A stretch of 64,000 nucleotides of DNA, taken from Exiguobacterium sp. s193 (lineage in GTDB: Bacteria > Bacillota > Bacilli > Exiguobacteriales > Exiguobacteriaceae). The stretch's first letter is position 1; the number at the start of each line of letters is the position of its first letter. The notes below the pieces were generated by a model, which saw only the letters and a program-made list of their open reading frames with translations, had not been told where the DNA came from and did not search any database. The stretch is taken from positions 1 to 64,000 of the forward strand of contig NZ_JACSMR010000001.1 in the NCBI RefSeq assembly GCF_018618755.1. The letters are read 5' to 3'. This document shows positions 49,523-59,982 of the stretch, one piece after another. Both the position numbers and the translations under genes were made by a program.

Positions 49523-50437
49523 TTAAACCGCTCCTTCAGTTGAGTTAGGATGAAACGCACGTTCTAAAATCGCCATTCGGGCGAACACACCATTTTTCAT
49601 CTGCTCGAAGATCCGTGACTGGGTATGTTCGACCAATTCGTCCGCAATCTCGATCCCGCGATTGACAGGTGCCGGGTGTAAAATGATCGCATCCGGTCGG
49701 ACCCGTCGCATCCGGTCGAGTGTCAAACCATATTGTTCGTGATACGTTTCTTCGAGCTCCATCGATTGATTGTGCCGTTCCTGTTGAACGCGGAGTAACA
49801 TGATGATGTCACTTTGCTGCAGTGCCTCGTCCATCGGGACATAGGCAATCCCCATCGTCTCGTCAAACCATTCCGGGGGACCGGAACCGATGACAATCGC
49901 CCCGAGCCGTTGCAACACGTCCGCGTTCGACCGGGCGACCCGGCTATGCCGTAAGTCCCCACAGATGACGACCGTTTTCCCGTGAACATGACCGAACGCT
50001 TCATACATCGTCATCAAATCGAGTAACGACTGGGACGGATGTTGACCGCTCCCATCACCCGCGTTAATGACTGGAATCGTCAACTGCTCAATCAGCGCGT
50101 GGTAGTATCCTGTCTCCTGATGGCGAATGACAAGTGCTTCGACCCCAAGTGCTTCGAGCGTCTTACATGTATCGAGTAACGTTTCTCCTTTTTGGACGGA
50201 CGATGTCGTCGTCTCAAACGGAAGGACATGCATTCCTAAGCGATGTTCCGCCATTTCGAATGAACAGCGTGTCCGTGTCGAATTTTCAAAGAACAGGTTG
50301 GCGATCGTTTTATTCGCAAAGGTTTTTGACGGTTGTCCATGTTTCAAATCAAGCGCCCGCTCAATCAACTGCTCGATTTCTAGAATCGAGAGCTGGTCGA
50401 GACTGACGAAATCGGGACTCACTGGTTGGGTTTTCAT
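49523..50437 (-). CDS. pyrB: Aspartate carbamoyltransferase catalytic subunit
   Basis: The 304-residue enzyme has the carbamoyl phosphate loop [20 protein letters not shown] and the HPAPVNRG segment. No pyrI is present, as usual in Firmicutes. ATG at 50437 follows AGGAGT. An attenuator with PyrR site precedes it. Confidence 0.97.
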   Translation of the reverse strand: MKTQPVSPDFVSLDQLSILEIEQLIERALDLKHGQPSKTFANKTIANLFFENSTRTRCSFEMAEHRLGMHVLPFETTTSSVQKGETLLDTCKTLEALGVEALVIRHQETGYYHALIEQLTIPVINAGDGSGQHPSQSLLDLMTMYEAFGHVHGKTVVICGDLRHSRVARSNADVLQRLGAIVIGSGPPEWFDETMGIAYVPMDEALQQSDIIMLLRVQQERHNQSMELEETYHEQYGLTLDRMRRVRPDAIILHPAPVNRGIEIADELVEHTQSRIFEQMKNGVFARMAILERAFHPNSTEGAV

Positions 50438-50460
50438 CTCGTTCACTCCTTTTTCGGCCG

Positions 50461-50493
50461 CAAAAAAGCGCACCTTCTGATGTGAAGGTGCGC
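50461..50493 (-). terminator. PyrR-controlled attenuator terminator between pyrP and pyrB
   Basis: Perfect 10-bp stem GCGCACCTTC / GAAGGTGCGC with six Ts on the minus strand, about 50 bases downstream of a PyrR-binding hairpin. Confidence 0.88.
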
Positions 50494-50532
50494 TGAAGAA
50501 AGCAGATGAACATCTGCAATCTAAAAGGGCCT

Positions 50533-50570
50533 CCACTTTATCGTCCTCTCGGGAACGTCTTAAAAGTCGT
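50533..50570 (-). promoter_or_regulatory. PyrR RNA-binding site 3 (pyrP-pyrB)
   Basis: On the minus strand UUCCCGAGAGGAC (UCCNGNGAGG core at 50545-50554) lies in a stem closed by ACTTTTA/AAAGT. The pyrP stop codon is inside this hairpin. PyrR binding would favour the downstream terminator at 50461-50493. Confidence 0.8.
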
Positions 50571-51879
50571 TAGCTGCTCGTTTCGATTGTAAAGGTGTGT
50601 CTTCTATTTCCTCGACTTCTTCCTGTGCTGCCTTCGGTAAAATCAAGTTCAGGACAACTCCGAGGATGGTTGCGAGTGCCATTCCTTCTAACGAGAAGTT
50701 CCCAACTTTCAAAGCCGCACCGCCGATGCCGATGACAAGGATGACGGCCGTGATCGTCAAGTTTCGTTTATCCGCTAAATCGACCTTACTTTCGACAATC
50801 GTCCGGAGACCGTTCGAGGCGATGACACCGAACAAGAGGATGCTGATGCCGCCCATGACGGGTGTCGGAATCGTTTTAATGAAGCCTTCGACGTATCCAA
50901 GGAATCCGAAGCTGATGGCAAGTAATGCTGCGCCACCGAGTACAAACACGCTGTAGACACGCGTGATTGCCATGACACCATTGTTTTCGCCATATGTCGT
51001 GACAGGTGGACCACCGAGCATCGAAGCGACCGCTTTGGCAATCCCGTCTCCAAGCACGGTCCGGTGCATTCCCGGATCAAGGAGCGTCTCGCGCCCAATG
51101 ATGCGGGAAGTGACCTTTTGTTCACCGATATGTTCCGTCAACGTGACGAGTGTGACCGGGACGATCAAGGCGAGTGCCGCCCAGTTCAAGGTCGGTGAAT
51201 AGTCGAGGAACGGAATCGTAAAGTCAGGTAGATGGAAGAATGTTGCCTCACGCAGTGGTGCGAAATCGACGATACCGCTGATTGCTGCGACGAGGTATCC
51301 GGCGAGAATTCCGAATAAAATCGGCACCGTGCTCCACATGCCTTTAAAGTACGTCATCGCGAGGAGCGTAACAGCGAGCGTCGTCAAAGCGACGAAGAAG
51401 AACAAGCCGTTATATGTGCCATCCGCTCCGTTCATTGCCATGCTGACAGCCGTTGGTGCAAGCGATAGACCGATGACCATGATGACCGGACCGATGACGA
51501 CCGGCGGGAGCAGTTTCATCAACCAAGAGACGCCGGTGTAGGTGATGATTAAGGAGACGAGTCCATAGACAAGTCCAGCGACCATCCCGCCGACCAGAGC
51601 ATCTTCGACACCCCAGCGTTCACTGACGGCGATGATCGGGACGATGTAGGCAAAACTAGAACCAAGATAGGTTGGGACTTTGAAACGGGTGACGGCGAGG
51701 AAAATCAACGTGCCGACTCCGCTCGCGACGAGTGCGACAGAGGTGTTCAATCCTGTAAGTAACGGAACGAGCACGGTCGCACCAAACATCGCGAAGACAT
51801 GTTGGAGGCTGAGCATCAGCCACTGAAGAGGGTTTTTAGGTAGTTCACGGACATCAAGAATTGCTTTATGTTTTGACAT
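50560..51879 (-). CDS. pyrP: Uracil permease
   Basis: The 439-residue NCS2-family membrane protein begins with a short cytoplasmic lead then about 12-14 hydrophobic helices; LMLSLQHVFAMFGATVLVP and TYGENNGVMAITRVYS are conserved uracil/xanthine permease motifs. It imports uracil. The long frame upstream is non-coding: ATG at 51879 has AGGGAG 8 bases before it, and that site is part of a PyrR hairpin. Confidence 0.95.
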   Translation of the reverse strand: MSKHKAILDVRELPKNPLQWLMLSLQHVFAMFGATVLVPLLTGLNTSVALVASGVGTLIFLAVTRFKVPTYLGSSFAYIVPIIAVSERWGVEDALVGGMVAGLVYGLVSLIITYTGVSWLMKLLPPVVIGPVIMVIGLSLAPTAVSMAMNGADGTYNGLFFFVALTTLAVTLLAMTYFKGMWSTVPILFGILAGYLVAAISGIVDFAPLREATFFHLPDFTIPFLDYSPTLNWAALALIVPVTLVTLTEHIGEQKVTSRIIGRETLLDPGMHRTVLGDGIAKAVASMLGGPPVTTYGENNGVMAITRVYSVFVLGGAALLAISFGFLGYVEGFIKTIPTPVMGGISILLFGVIASNGLRTIVESKVDLADKRNLTITAVILVIGIGGAALKVGNFSLEGMALATILGVVLNLILPKAAQEEVEEIEDTPLQSKRAANDF

Positions 51880-51887
51880 GAGAGCAT

Positions 51888-51921
51888 CTCCCTTTCTGGT
51901 CTCTCTGGACCACGTTAAAGG
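51888..51921 (-). promoter_or_regulatory. PyrR RNA-binding site 2, overlapping the pyrP ribosome binding site
   Basis: On the minus strand the RNA GGUCCAGAGAGACC (51898-51911) is enclosed by CCUUU (51917-51921) and AAAGG (51891-51895). AAAGG is part of the pyrP Shine-Dalgarno AAAGGGAG. The element closely resembles the leader site at 52575-52588, but I find no terminator before pyrP. Confidence 0.75.
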
Positions 51922-51931
51922 TATTTTTGTT

Positions 51932-52509
<578 letters not shown>

Positions 52510-52574
52510 GTTGAAGACAAATGTGTACATGGCAGAGCCATGCGTTTACACGCGTTACGGTGTCTCCCTTTCGT

Positions 52575-52588
52575 AGCCTCTCCGGACT
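52575..52588 (-). promoter_or_regulatory. PyrR RNA-binding site 1 (operon leader)
   Basis: Minus strand AGUCCGGAGAGGCU matches the PyrR binding-loop consensus ARUCCNGNGAGGYU at every position. It is enclosed by CCUUU/AAAGG. It lies about 80 bases downstream of the probable transcription start and 65 bases before the terminator stem. Confidence 0.9.
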
Positions 52589-52674
52589 CGATTAAAGGTG
52601 TTCTAATTGGGTAGGATCGTCACGCGGACGACCGATTTGATGAGGCTGATGTCTCGCATCGCTCTCTAGGTGTT

Positions 52675-52703
52675 ACTCTACCGTTTTATCAGAAAAACGT
52701 CAA
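52675..52703 (-). promoter_or_regulatory. SigA-type promoter of the pyr operon
   Basis: Minus strand TTGACG (52698-52703), 17-base spacer, TAGAGT (52675-52680). The -35 element overlaps the rluD stop codon, giving an untranslated leader of about 200 bases. Confidence 0.75.
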
Positions 52704-53623
52704 GACTCTAATTCAAGTTTTTTCAACTGGCTGATCTCAAACGTCATTTCTTCCGGGAGTGGTGCTTCGAACGATAACCATTCACCAGTCCGGGGATGTT
52801 CGAATCCGAGAACCGCCGCATGGAGTGCTTGCCCATTCATCTTCATCGTCTTCCGTGGTCCATATTTCGGGTCACCCGCAAGCGGGAATCCGATATAGCG
52901 CATGTGGACACGAATTTGGTGTGTCCGCCCTGTTTCGAGTTTACACTCAACGACCGTAAAGCCTTCATACCGGTCAAGGACACGGAAATGCGTGACAGCG
53001 GCTTTTGAGTTTTTGTCCGTGACCGTCATCCGTTGACGGTCATTTTTATCACGGCCGACCGGTGCTTCAATCGTTCCGAGTTCATGGGGAATTTCACCGT
53101 GGACAAGCGCGATATACAGACGTTCCGTCGTCTTATCTTTTAATTGTTGCGCAAGCGATTCATGGGCTAAATCATTTTTAGCGACCATCAAGAGACCTGA
53201 CGTATCTTTATCGATCCGGTGCACGATTCCTGGTCGTTTGACCCCATTGATGCCTGAGAGGTCTTGACAGTGATGGAGCAACGCGTTGACGAGTGTTCCT
53301 GACACATGCCCCGCTGCCGGGTGGACGACCATCCCTTTTGGTTTGTTGATGACGATGACATCACTGTCTTCGTAGACGACATCTAGCGGAATGTCTTCCG
53401 GTAAGATTTCGAGTTCGACGGCTTCCGGAATATGCACGGTGATGTTTTCCGTTCCCGTCATCTTATAGTTCGGTTTCACGATACGCCCGTCTACTTCGAC
53501 GTGCCCCGCCTTTAACCAGTCTTGCACTTGCGAACGAGACCAGTCCTGTTGTTCAGCCAACCATTTATCGATTCGCCCTGTCGCGCCTTTTGCTTCAACC
53601 GTCCATACTTGTTGTTCATTCAT
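52700..53623 (-). CDS. RluD-family pseudouridine synthase (YlyB)
   Basis: The 307-residue protein has an N-terminal S4 RNA-binding domain (RIDKWLAEQQDWSRSQVQDW) and a pseudouridine synthase domain with catalytic Asp in HRIDKDTSGLLMVAK. It modifies 23S rRNA uridines. It overlaps lspA by one base; lspA-rluD-pyrR order is as in Bacillus. Confidence 0.93.
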   Translation of the reverse strand: MNEQQVWTVEAKGATGRIDKWLAEQQDWSRSQVQDWLKAGHVEVDGRIVKPNYKMTGTENITVHIPEAVELEILPEDIPLDVVYEDSDVIVINKPKGMVVHPAAGHVSGTLVNALLHHCQDLSGINGVKRPGIVHRIDKDTSGLLMVAKNDLAHESLAQQLKDKTTERLYIALVHGEIPHELGTIEAPVGRDKNDRQRMTVTDKNSKAAVTHFRVLDRYEGFTVVECKLETGRTHQIRVHMRYIGFPLAGDPKYGPRKTMKMNGQALHAAVLGFEHPRTGEWLSFEAPLPEEMTFEISQLKKLELES

Positions 53624-54096
53624 TAATCAATCGTTCCCTTCTTCGTCAAACGCTCTTCGAACATGACGCTAATCAGCATCAAAATCACTCCAAATGTCAA
53701 GCAGACGTCTGCGACATTAAAGATCGGAAAATTATAGCCGAACGGATAAAAGTGTAAGAAATCAACGACTTCTCCACGCGCCATCCGATCGATGAAATTC
53801 CCGATCGCTCCACTTAGTAGTAAAGCGACACTCCAAGCAAATACTTTGTTTTTTGTTCCTTCTTTGTACAGAAAATAAATCAGACCCACAACAACGAGAA
53901 CCGTCACGATGAAGAAGAAGCCGAATTTTCCTTCAAGCATTCCCCATGCCGCTCCACGGTTGCGGTATGAATTGAGATAAAAGAAAGTTGGAATGACTTC
54001 AATCGCTTGACCAATCGTCATCTGCTGGATGACGATCCATTTCGTCAATTGATCCACTCCTACGAGTAAAGCAGCAATCACTAAGTAAAGCCACAT
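53623..54096 (-). CDS. lspA: Lipoprotein signal peptidase
   Basis: The 157-residue membrane protein has four hydrophobic helices and both catalytic aspartates in GAIGNFIDRMARGEVVDFL and FNVADVCLTFG. It cleaves lipoprotein signal peptides after lipidation. ATG at 54096 is 8 bases from GGGGG; an in-frame GTG at 54111 lacks a ribosome site. Confidence 0.95.
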   Translation of the reverse strand: MWLYLVIAALLVGVDQLTKWIVIQQMTIGQAIEVIPTFFYLNSYRNRGAAWGMLEGKFGFFFIVTVLVVVGLIYFLYKEGTKNKVFAWSVALLLSGAIGNFIDRMARGEVVDFLHFYPFGYNFPIFNVADVCLTFGVILMLISVMFEERLTKKGTID

Positions 54097-54112
54097 CCTG
54101 TTTTCCCCCACA

Positions 54113-54159
54113 TCAAAAAATAATGAGGGGCAGCTACGAAGTCGCAGTAGCCGCCCCTC
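54113..54159 (-). terminator. Terminator between ileS and lspA
   Basis: Stem GAGGGGC.GCTAC / GTAGC.GCCCCTC followed on the minus strand by ATTATTTTTT, directly after the ileS stop. Confidence 0.85.
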
Positions 54160-54169
54160 CCCTTATTCA

Positions 54170-56905
54170 TTATAAAGAATTGACGACCGCAGTACAACGA
54201 GGACAAAGTGTCGGATGAGCCGGATCTTGACCAAGTTCAGTCGAATATGTCCAGCAACGTTCACATTTCTCTCCGTCCGCTTTTAAAACAGTGATTGCCG
54301 TCGTCTCGTAGTTCCGTTCTGCCGAATCGACAAAATCGATGTGTGAGACTTGAAGCAACTGTTCAAGGTGGTCGATCGTCGCAAGCAATGCTTTCGTTTC
54401 AGCATTCGGTGCGAGCTCGAGTTTGGCTTCGAGCGTTTTTCCGACGAGTTTCTCTGCCCGTGCTTCTTCAAGCGCCTTCAAGACATCATCGCGGAAGACA
54501 AGGAAACTGTTCCATTTCGCGATCAGTGCCAGTCCTTCTTCTGATACGTCGACTGCTTCCGGTAAATCCGTCAAGAAGATACTTGCCGTCTCGACGCCAG
54601 GAACGAATTCCCATGCTTCGTCCGCCGTATGTGGTAAGACAGGTGCCATCAATTGTAACAATGTCACGACTGTATCATACATGACCGTTTGAACGGCCCG
54701 ACGCGCCGGAGCATCTGCTTGTTCGATATACAAGATGTCTTTCGTATAGTCGAGGTAGAACGAAGACAAGTCAAGGACACAGAAGTTATGCAACAGTTGG
54801 TAAACTGCCATGAAATCATACGCATCATAGGCTTTCTTGACCTTGCCGACAAGTTGATCAAGCTTCGTCCGCATGAAACGGTCTGCTTCCGGTAAATCTT
54901 CAAACGCAACACGATGTGTCGTGTGATCGAATTGATCGAGGTTCCCGAGCAAGAAGCGGACCGTGTTACGGATTTTACGGTATGATTCTGACACTTGTTT
55001 AAAGTTATCCATCGATGCCCGAACATCTGATTGATAATCGACTGACGCAACCCACAGACGAAGAATCTCAGCACCGAATTGTTGCATGATTTGGATCGGG
55101 GCAATCGTATTCCCGATCGACTTCGACATCTTCCGTCCTTGACCGTCTAATACGAAACCATGACTGACGACGGCTTTATAAGGTGCTTTTCCAGTTGTCG
55201 CAACAGCTGTCGAAAGCGACGAGTTGAACCAGCCACGGTATTGATCCGACCCTTCGAGGTAGAGATCAGCCGGACGCTCAAGTTCCGGACGCGCTGCTAG
55301 CACACCGGCATGGGACGAGCCGGAATCGAACCAGACATCCATGATATCTGTTTCTTTTTTGAACTGACCATTCGGACTTGCCGGGTGCGTAAAGCCTTCC
55401 GGCAATAAGTCGATTGCTTCGCGTTCGTACCAAACGTTCGAGCCATGCTCTGCGAACAAGTTCGCGATGTGGTCGATTGTTTCCGGTGTAACGATTTCGG
55501 TTCCGTCTTCTGCATAGAAGATTGGAAGTGGCACACCCCATGCCCGTTGACGTGAGATGACCCAGTCACCACGATCTTTAAACATGTTGTGCAGACGTGT
55601 TTCGCCCCATGCAGGTACCCACTGAACACCTTTGATTTCGTCGAGGATTTCCGCACGGAAGTCTTTGATTGACGCGAACCATTGTGGTGTCGCCCGGAAG
55701 ATGACCGGTTTTTTCGTCCGCCAGTCGTGCGGATACGAGTGTTTGATGAACGATAGTTTCAACAATGCGCCCGCTTTTTCTAACGCAAGACCGACTTCTT
55801 TGTTCGCATCTTCATAGAACATGCCTTCGAATCCAGGTGCTTCCGCCGTCATGACTCCTTTATCGTCAACTGGGCAGAGGACGTCGAGTCCGTACGCTTG
55901 TCCGATACGATAGTCATCTTCCCCGTGTCCAGGTGCCGTGTGTACGACGCCGGTTGCTTCCGCCGTAACATGATCACCAAGCATGACGAGTGATTCACGG
56001 TCGTAGAGCGGGTGTTTGGCTTTCATGTATTCGAAATCTGCTCCATTGAAGACACGACCGACTGTCGCGTCTTCCCATCCGAGCGCCTCGATGACTTCAG
56101 GAACAAGCGTTTCTGCGACGATGTAACCTTTTCCTTCGTACTCGATTCGAGCATACGTGAGTTCCGCACTGACAGCGATTCCGAGGTTGGCAGGAATCGT
56201 CCACGGCGTCGTCGTCCAGATGACGAAGTGGTCGGTCGGCTCTAAGATGTTGTTTCCTTCTAAGACAGGGAACGCAACATAGATGGCAGCAGAACGTTTA
56301 TCATGGTATTCGATTTCCGCTTCTGCTAGTGCCGACTCAGAAGAAGGTGACCAGTAGACCGGTTTTTTGCCTTTATAGATATAGCCTTTGTTCGCCATGT
56401 CACCGAAGAGGCGAATTTGCGCTGCTTCAAATTCCGGTTGGAGCGTGATGTATGGATTATCATAGTCACCGAGAACACCTAAACGTTTAAACTGTTCACG
56501 CTGATGATCGACTTGTTCGAGTGCATATTTCGCACACAACTCACGGAACTCAGCGACGGACATCGTCTTCCGGTCGACACCTGATTTTTGGAGCGCTGTT
56601 TCAATCGGTAACCCGTGTGTATCCCAACCGGGTACGTATGGCGAACGGAAACCATTCATCGATTTGTAACGGACGACGATATCTTTTAAGACTTTGTTTA
56701 ATCCGTGCCCCATGTGGATATCACCGTTAGCGTATGGCGGTCCATCATGAAGGATGAAGGTTGGTTTCCCAGCATTTTTTTCTTGAACTGCTTGATATAA
56801 GTTCATCTCGTTCCAACGTGCCTGCATGTCCGGCTCACGTTTCGGCAAGTTACCTCGCATTAGAAATTCAGTTTTCATCATCAGTAATGTATCTTTGTAC
56901 TCCAT
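54170..56905 (-). CDS. ileS: Isoleucyl-tRNA synthetase
   Basis: The 911-residue class I synthetase has HIGH motif [16 protein letters not shown], an editing domain, KMSKS motif [14 protein letters not shown] and a C-terminal zinc site ([12 protein letters not shown]...CPRC). ATG at 56905 follows GAGGG; a GTG at 56920 is in frame but unsupported. A T-box leader regulates it. Confidence 0.97.
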   Translation of the reverse strand: MEYKDTLLMMKTEFLMRGNLPKREPDMQARWNEMNLYQAVQEKNAGKPTFILHDGPPYANGDIHMGHGLNKVLKDIVVRYKSMNGFRSPYVPGWDTHGLPIETALQKSGVDRKTMSVAEFRELCAKYALEQVDHQREQFKRLGVLGDYDNPYITLQPEFEAAQIRLFGDMANKGYIYKGKKPVYWSPSSESALAEAEIEYHDKRSAAIYVAFPVLEGNNILEPTDHFVIWTTTPWTIPANLGIAVSAELTYARIEYEGKGYIVAETLVPEVIEALGWEDATVGRVFNGADFEYMKAKHPLYDRESLVMLGDHVTAEATGVVHTAPGHGEDDYRIGQAYGLDVLCPVDDKGVMTAEAPGFEGMFYEDANKEVGLALEKAGALLKLSFIKHSYPHDWRTKKPVIFRATPQWFASIKDFRAEILDEIKGVQWVPAWGETRLHNMFKDRGDWVISRQRAWGVPLPIFYAEDGTEIVTPETIDHIANLFAEHGSNVWYEREAIDLLPEGFTHPASPNGQFKKETDIMDVWFDSGSSHAGVLAARPELERPADLYLEGSDQYRGWFNSSLSTAVATTGKAPYKAVVSHGFVLDGQGRKMSKSIGNTIAPIQIMQQFGAEILRLWVASVDYQSDVRASMDNFKQVSESYRKIRNTVRFLLGNLDQFDHTTHRVAFEDLPEADRFMRTKLDQLVGKVKKAYDAYDFMAVYQLLHNFCVLDLSSFYLDYTKDILYIEQADAPARRAVQTVMYDTVVTLLQLMAPVLPHTADEAWEFVPGVETASIFLTDLPEAVDVSEEGLALIAKWNSFLVFRDDVLKALEEARAEKLVGKTLEAKLELAPNAETKALLATIDHLEQLLQVSHIDFVDSAERNYETTAITVLKADGEKCERCWTYSTELGQDPAHPTLCPRCTAVVNSL

Positions 56906-56939
56906 CTGGCATTCCCTCACTTCTTTTATTTAAATACAC

Positions 56940-57190
56940 AAAAAAGCCAAACGCATCCCTGGTATAGGGACGAGTTTGGCTTGAACTCGCGGTACCACCC
57001 TACTAGCAGTCCAACCGTACGAACTGCCACTTAAGAGCCCGGTAACGGGGGCGAATCGGCGAGCCTTACTAAACAAACGGTTCAGACTCACACTCAAAGG
57101 GGATATCTGTCCTCACTTACTGTTCGGGCTCGCACCAGTTCCCGATTCGCTTGCAGCAGTCTGAGTAAGACCTGTCCTTCTCATTGATTT
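56940..57190 (-). ncRNA. T-box riboswitch leader of ileS
   Basis: On the minus strand the leader contains the T-box AGGGTGGTACCGCG (56988-57001), a terminator stem AAGCCAAAC/GTTTGGCTT with TTTTTT (56941-56982) and an upstream stem I closed by TCAGAC/GTCTGA. An AUC triplet (57102-57104), the isoleucine specifier, lies on the 3' side of stem I as expected. Uncharged tRNA-Ile would stabilise the antiterminator. Confidence 0.92.
56941..56982 (-). terminator. T-box terminator hairpin
   Basis: Stem AAGCCAAAC ... GTTTGGCTT with inner TCCCT/AGGGA, and T-run toward ileS. It competes with the T-box antiterminator. Confidence 0.85.
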
Positions 57191-57193
57191 AAG

Positions 57194-57715
57194 TTATACG
57201 ACATCGTCGTCATTATACGCAACTGCAGGAATCTCGTCAAGCGCACCACGCGTCGAGCTGTCAAACGCATCCCAGTCGTGACTCGTCAATAATTCCATCT
57301 GTGCATCAATCAAGACTTTAAAACGATTGCGGTACAATTCGATTTTCTTACGCATCTGTTCGACTTCGAAATCTGTTCGTTGTGCACGACGTTGGGCAGA
57401 ATCTTGAAGCTGCTCCGCTTCCCGCTCCGCCTGTTTTAAAATCAAGCTTGCTTCTTTCGTTGCATTGGCTTTGACTTCTTCCCCTGCTTCTTGGGCGACA
57501 ATGATTGATTTATTCAATGTTTCTTCCATCGAACTGAAGTAATCGACACGCGACTGCATGTTTTGAATCACTTCTTGCTGTTGGCGGTTTTCCCGCAACA
57601 ACACTTCAAAGTCCTTAATGACTTGATCCAGGAATTCGTTGACCTCATCCTCGTCATAGCCACGAAACTTACGTGTAAATTCCTTATTATGAATATCAAG
57701 TGGCGTCAATGGCAT
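57194..57715 (-). CDS. divIVA: Cell-division/polarity protein DivIVA
   Basis: The 173-residue protein has the N-terminal lipid-binding segment PLTPLDIHNKEFTRKFRGYD (with the conserved FxRxxRGYDxxEV pattern) and long coiled coils. It marks curved membrane at septa and poles. It lies between ylmH and ileS as in Bacillus. ATG follows AGGAGG. Confidence 0.96.
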   Translation of the reverse strand: MPLTPLDIHNKEFTRKFRGYDEDEVNEFLDQVIKDFEVLLRENRQQQEVIQNMQSRVDYFSSMEETLNKSIIVAQEAGEEVKANATKEASLILKQAEREAEQLQDSAQRRAQRTDFEVEQMRKKIELYRNRFKVLIDAQMELLTSHDWDAFDSSTRGALDEIPAVAYNDDDVV

Positions 57716-57738
57716 GATGAAATCCTCCTCAGCATTTT

Positions 57739-58512
57739 TTAACCTTTTAATAATCCGTACTGTAATTTAATCCGGTCGCGTTTCGTCGACCCTAAAATAG
57801 CCGTCAATTTGACGCGTCCCGTCCCCCGAAGCGAAAGCAAATCGCCTTCTTCAAGCATGAAGCTCGGATCCTCGACGATTTTGTAATTCACTTTACTTTC
57901 ACCTTGCTTGATCAAACTCTGTGCTTTTTGTCGTGAAAAACCAAGTACTTCACTGACGACGGTATCAAAGCGCAGTGAACTGACAAAACCAAGTTCTTCT
58001 TGCCACTCTTGCTCTTTGATTTTCAATTGGTCTTCCAGTTCGACGCGAGATAAACGAATTTTCGTTTTCCCCGCACGCTCGACGTTCACTTCAATATAGG
58101 AAGCGACGTCTTCTGCGACCGCGAATTGGACGATTTGATCTTGAATGACGACATCACCGAACTTGCCGCGTTTTAAGCCAACGTTCAAGAGAGTTCCCGT
58201 TACTTGACGATGCGATAATTCAACGAATTTTGTAGGATAATGGATACGATAGATGGCAATATCAAAGTCGTTCGCATCAAGTTCATAGTAATCAGGAGCA
58301 ATCAATGCCCGTTGTCGCTCTGCCCCTTCGAAACCGCCCTCAAAAAAGAGGGCACATTTCGTTCCGACGAGTTCACGTGTGATTTGCTGTTCGCGTGGGT
58401 CAAGAAAATCTGTCAGTTTAAACGTATAGGTCGCTTCGACATGATCGATCCAGTTTAAGACAAGATCGACGAACTCCCGCTCATGTCCGCGATAGTGATC
58501 ATAGACGCTCAT
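57739..58512 (-). CDS. S4-domain RNA-binding protein YlmH (RqcP-like)
   Basis: The 257-residue protein has an N-terminal YlmH domain and a C-terminal S4 RNA-binding domain (SSLRFDTVVSEVLGFSRQKA, QSLIKQGESKVNYKIV). Proteins of this type act in ribosome quality control or rRNA binding in Firmicutes. It overlaps ylmG by one base, within the ftsZ-divIVA cluster. Confidence 0.88.
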   Translation of the reverse strand: MSVYDHYRGHEREFVDLVLNWIDHVEATYTFKLTDFLDPREQQITRELVGTKCALFFEGGFEGAERQRALIAPDYYELDANDFDIAIYRIHYPTKFVELSHRQVTGTLLNVGLKRGKFGDVVIQDQIVQFAVAEDVASYIEVNVERAGKTKIRLSRVELEDQLKIKEQEWQEELGFVSSLRFDTVVSEVLGFSRQKAQSLIKQGESKVNYKIVEDPSFMLEEGDLLSLRGTGRVKLTAILGSTKRDRIKLQYGLLKG

Positions 58513-58784
58513 TAGAAGAAGATTGCTTGGATGCCTGATTGTGCGAGATTCAACACTAAAAAGGCAACGATTGGTGAAATATCAAGCATTCCTCCGATGG
58601 GCGGGATGATCCGTCGGAAAGGCGCTAAAAACGGTTCGACTAACATCGCGAGTACTTGTCCAAATCTTGACTCCCGTGCATTCGGGAACCAAGAGAGTAA
58701 AATATACACGATCATGACGTAGCTATAATATTGTAATAATGTTCCTAACGTACGCCCAATGGCATACATGACTTGTGAATCCAT
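58512..58784 (-). CDS. YggT-family membrane protein YlmG
   Basis: The 90-residue protein has two hydrophobic helices (YSYVMIVYILLSWFP and ISPIVAFLVLNLAQSGIQAI) with the EPFLAPFRRIIPPIGG motif. The family is linked to septum or membrane organisation next to sepF. ATG at 58784 follows AGGGGTGG; a GTG at 58793 is possible but overlaps sepF. Confidence 0.92.
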   Translation of the reverse strand: MDSQVMYAIGRTLGTLLQYYSYVMIVYILLSWFPNARESRFGQVLAMLVEPFLAPFRRIIPPIGGMLDISPIVAFLVLNLAQSGIQAIFF

Positions 58785-58786
58785 TC

Positions 58787-59281
58787 TTACCACCCCTTAT
58801 GATTGATATCATCCTCGCCTAACAAGTTCGAAATGCTACCTGCAAGTTCGACATTGTTCGGGACACAGAGAAGTGTATTTTGGCTGATTGTCGTGATCGT
58901 ACCATCGAGTGCAAAGACGACGCCGGAAAGGAAGTTAATCATCTGACGCGATTGATCTTTAGACATCCGTTGCATGTTGACGATGACCGCACGATTTTGA
59001 CGCAAGTGCTCACCAATTTCCTGCGCCTCGTTAAAGACACGTGGTTCACTTAAAATGACTTGTGATTTTGTTTTTTTCGTATGAATCGGGACGATATTCG
59101 TTTGGCGCACAGGGTCCTCCTTTTGAGTAACAGTTGGGGTAGACTCCTCATAATACTCTTCGTACTCTTGATCTGCAGTTCCTCTACCTTTATTTATTGT
59201 AGCATCATTTTCATATTCAAGTTCGTCTAAATCGTCTGTATTCCCAAGGAACAGATGTTGGATTTTTGATTTGAATCCCAT
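58787..59281 (-). CDS. sepF: Cell division protein SepF
   Basis: The 164-residue protein has a membrane-binding N-terminal helix (MGFKSKIQHLFLG), an acidic linker and the SepF core (VIVNMQRMSKDQSRQMINFL, GVVFALDGTI). It links FtsZ filaments to the membrane. ATG follows AAGGAG. Confidence 0.95.
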   Translation of the reverse strand: MGFKSKIQHLFLGNTDDLDELEYENDATINKGRGTADQEYEEYYEESTPTVTQKEDPVRQTNIVPIHTKKTKSQVILSEPRVFNEAQEIGEHLRQNRAVIVNMQRMSKDQSRQMINFLSGVVFALDGTITTISQNTLLCVPNNVELAGSISNLLGEDDINHKGW

Positions 59282-59310
59282 TTCGATTCTCCTTTCAACT
59301 TCTCTTATGT

Positions 59311-59982
59311 TTATGATTGAACGAGGACGGTTCCGATTCGGACATAGGTCGCGCCTTCTTCAATGGCGATTTCATAGTCAGACGACATGCCCATCGATAG
59401 TTCCGTACAAGGCGCATACGATAATTTTCGGGCTGCCACGTCATCCCGCAGTTCACGGAGCGACCGGAAAACGGAACGAATCTCGTCTTGATTCTCCGTC
59501 AGTGGCGCCATCGTCATCAGACCGACCACACGAATGCGTGGATACTGACCGATCTCGTGTAAGAACGAATGAATGTCTTCCGGCGCAATCCCTTGTTTCG
59601 ACGTCTCCCCCGATACATTGACTTGAACAAAACAGTCGACCGGACGTTTCGCACGCTTATTGATTTCTTCAGCTAAATGTAAACGATCGAGTGAATGCAA
59701 GACATCGATTTGCTCGATGATTTGACGGACTTTTCTTGTCTGAAGTGTACCGATGAAGTGCCATGTACAGGCTTCACGACCTAACGCGGCTTGTTTCTCC
59801 GTCAATCCTTCCGGACGATTTTCACCTAATGCCGTCACCCCGGCATCTAGCAGCTCAGCCGCAACTTGACTTGAAACTGATTTCGTCACGCCAATCAGCT
59901 GTACCTGCTTTTTTTGAAAATTCTTTTCACTCGCTTGTTGCATTTTTTGTTGAATGCGTTGAACATTTTCATTAATCGACAT
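59311..59982 (-). CDS. PLP homeostasis protein YlmE (YggS/PROSC family)
   Basis: The 223-residue PLP-binding barrel protein has the lysine in LIGVTKSVSSQVAAELLDAG and ALGENRPEGL, and the FVQVNVSGETSKQGI strand. It balances free PLP and related vitamers. Start follows AAGGAG and overlaps ylmD by 11 bases. Confidence 0.93.
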   Translation of the reverse strand: MSINENVQRIQQKMQQASEKNFQKKQVQLIGVTKSVSSQVAAELLDAGVTALGENRPEGLTEKQAALGREACTWHFIGTLQTRKVRQIIEQIDVLHSLDRLHLAEEINKRAKRPVDCFVQVNVSGETSKQGIAPEDIHSFLHEIGQYPRIRVVGLMTMAPLTENQDEIRSVFRSLRELRDDVAARKLSYAPCTELSMGMSSDYEIAIEEGATYVRIGTVLVQS

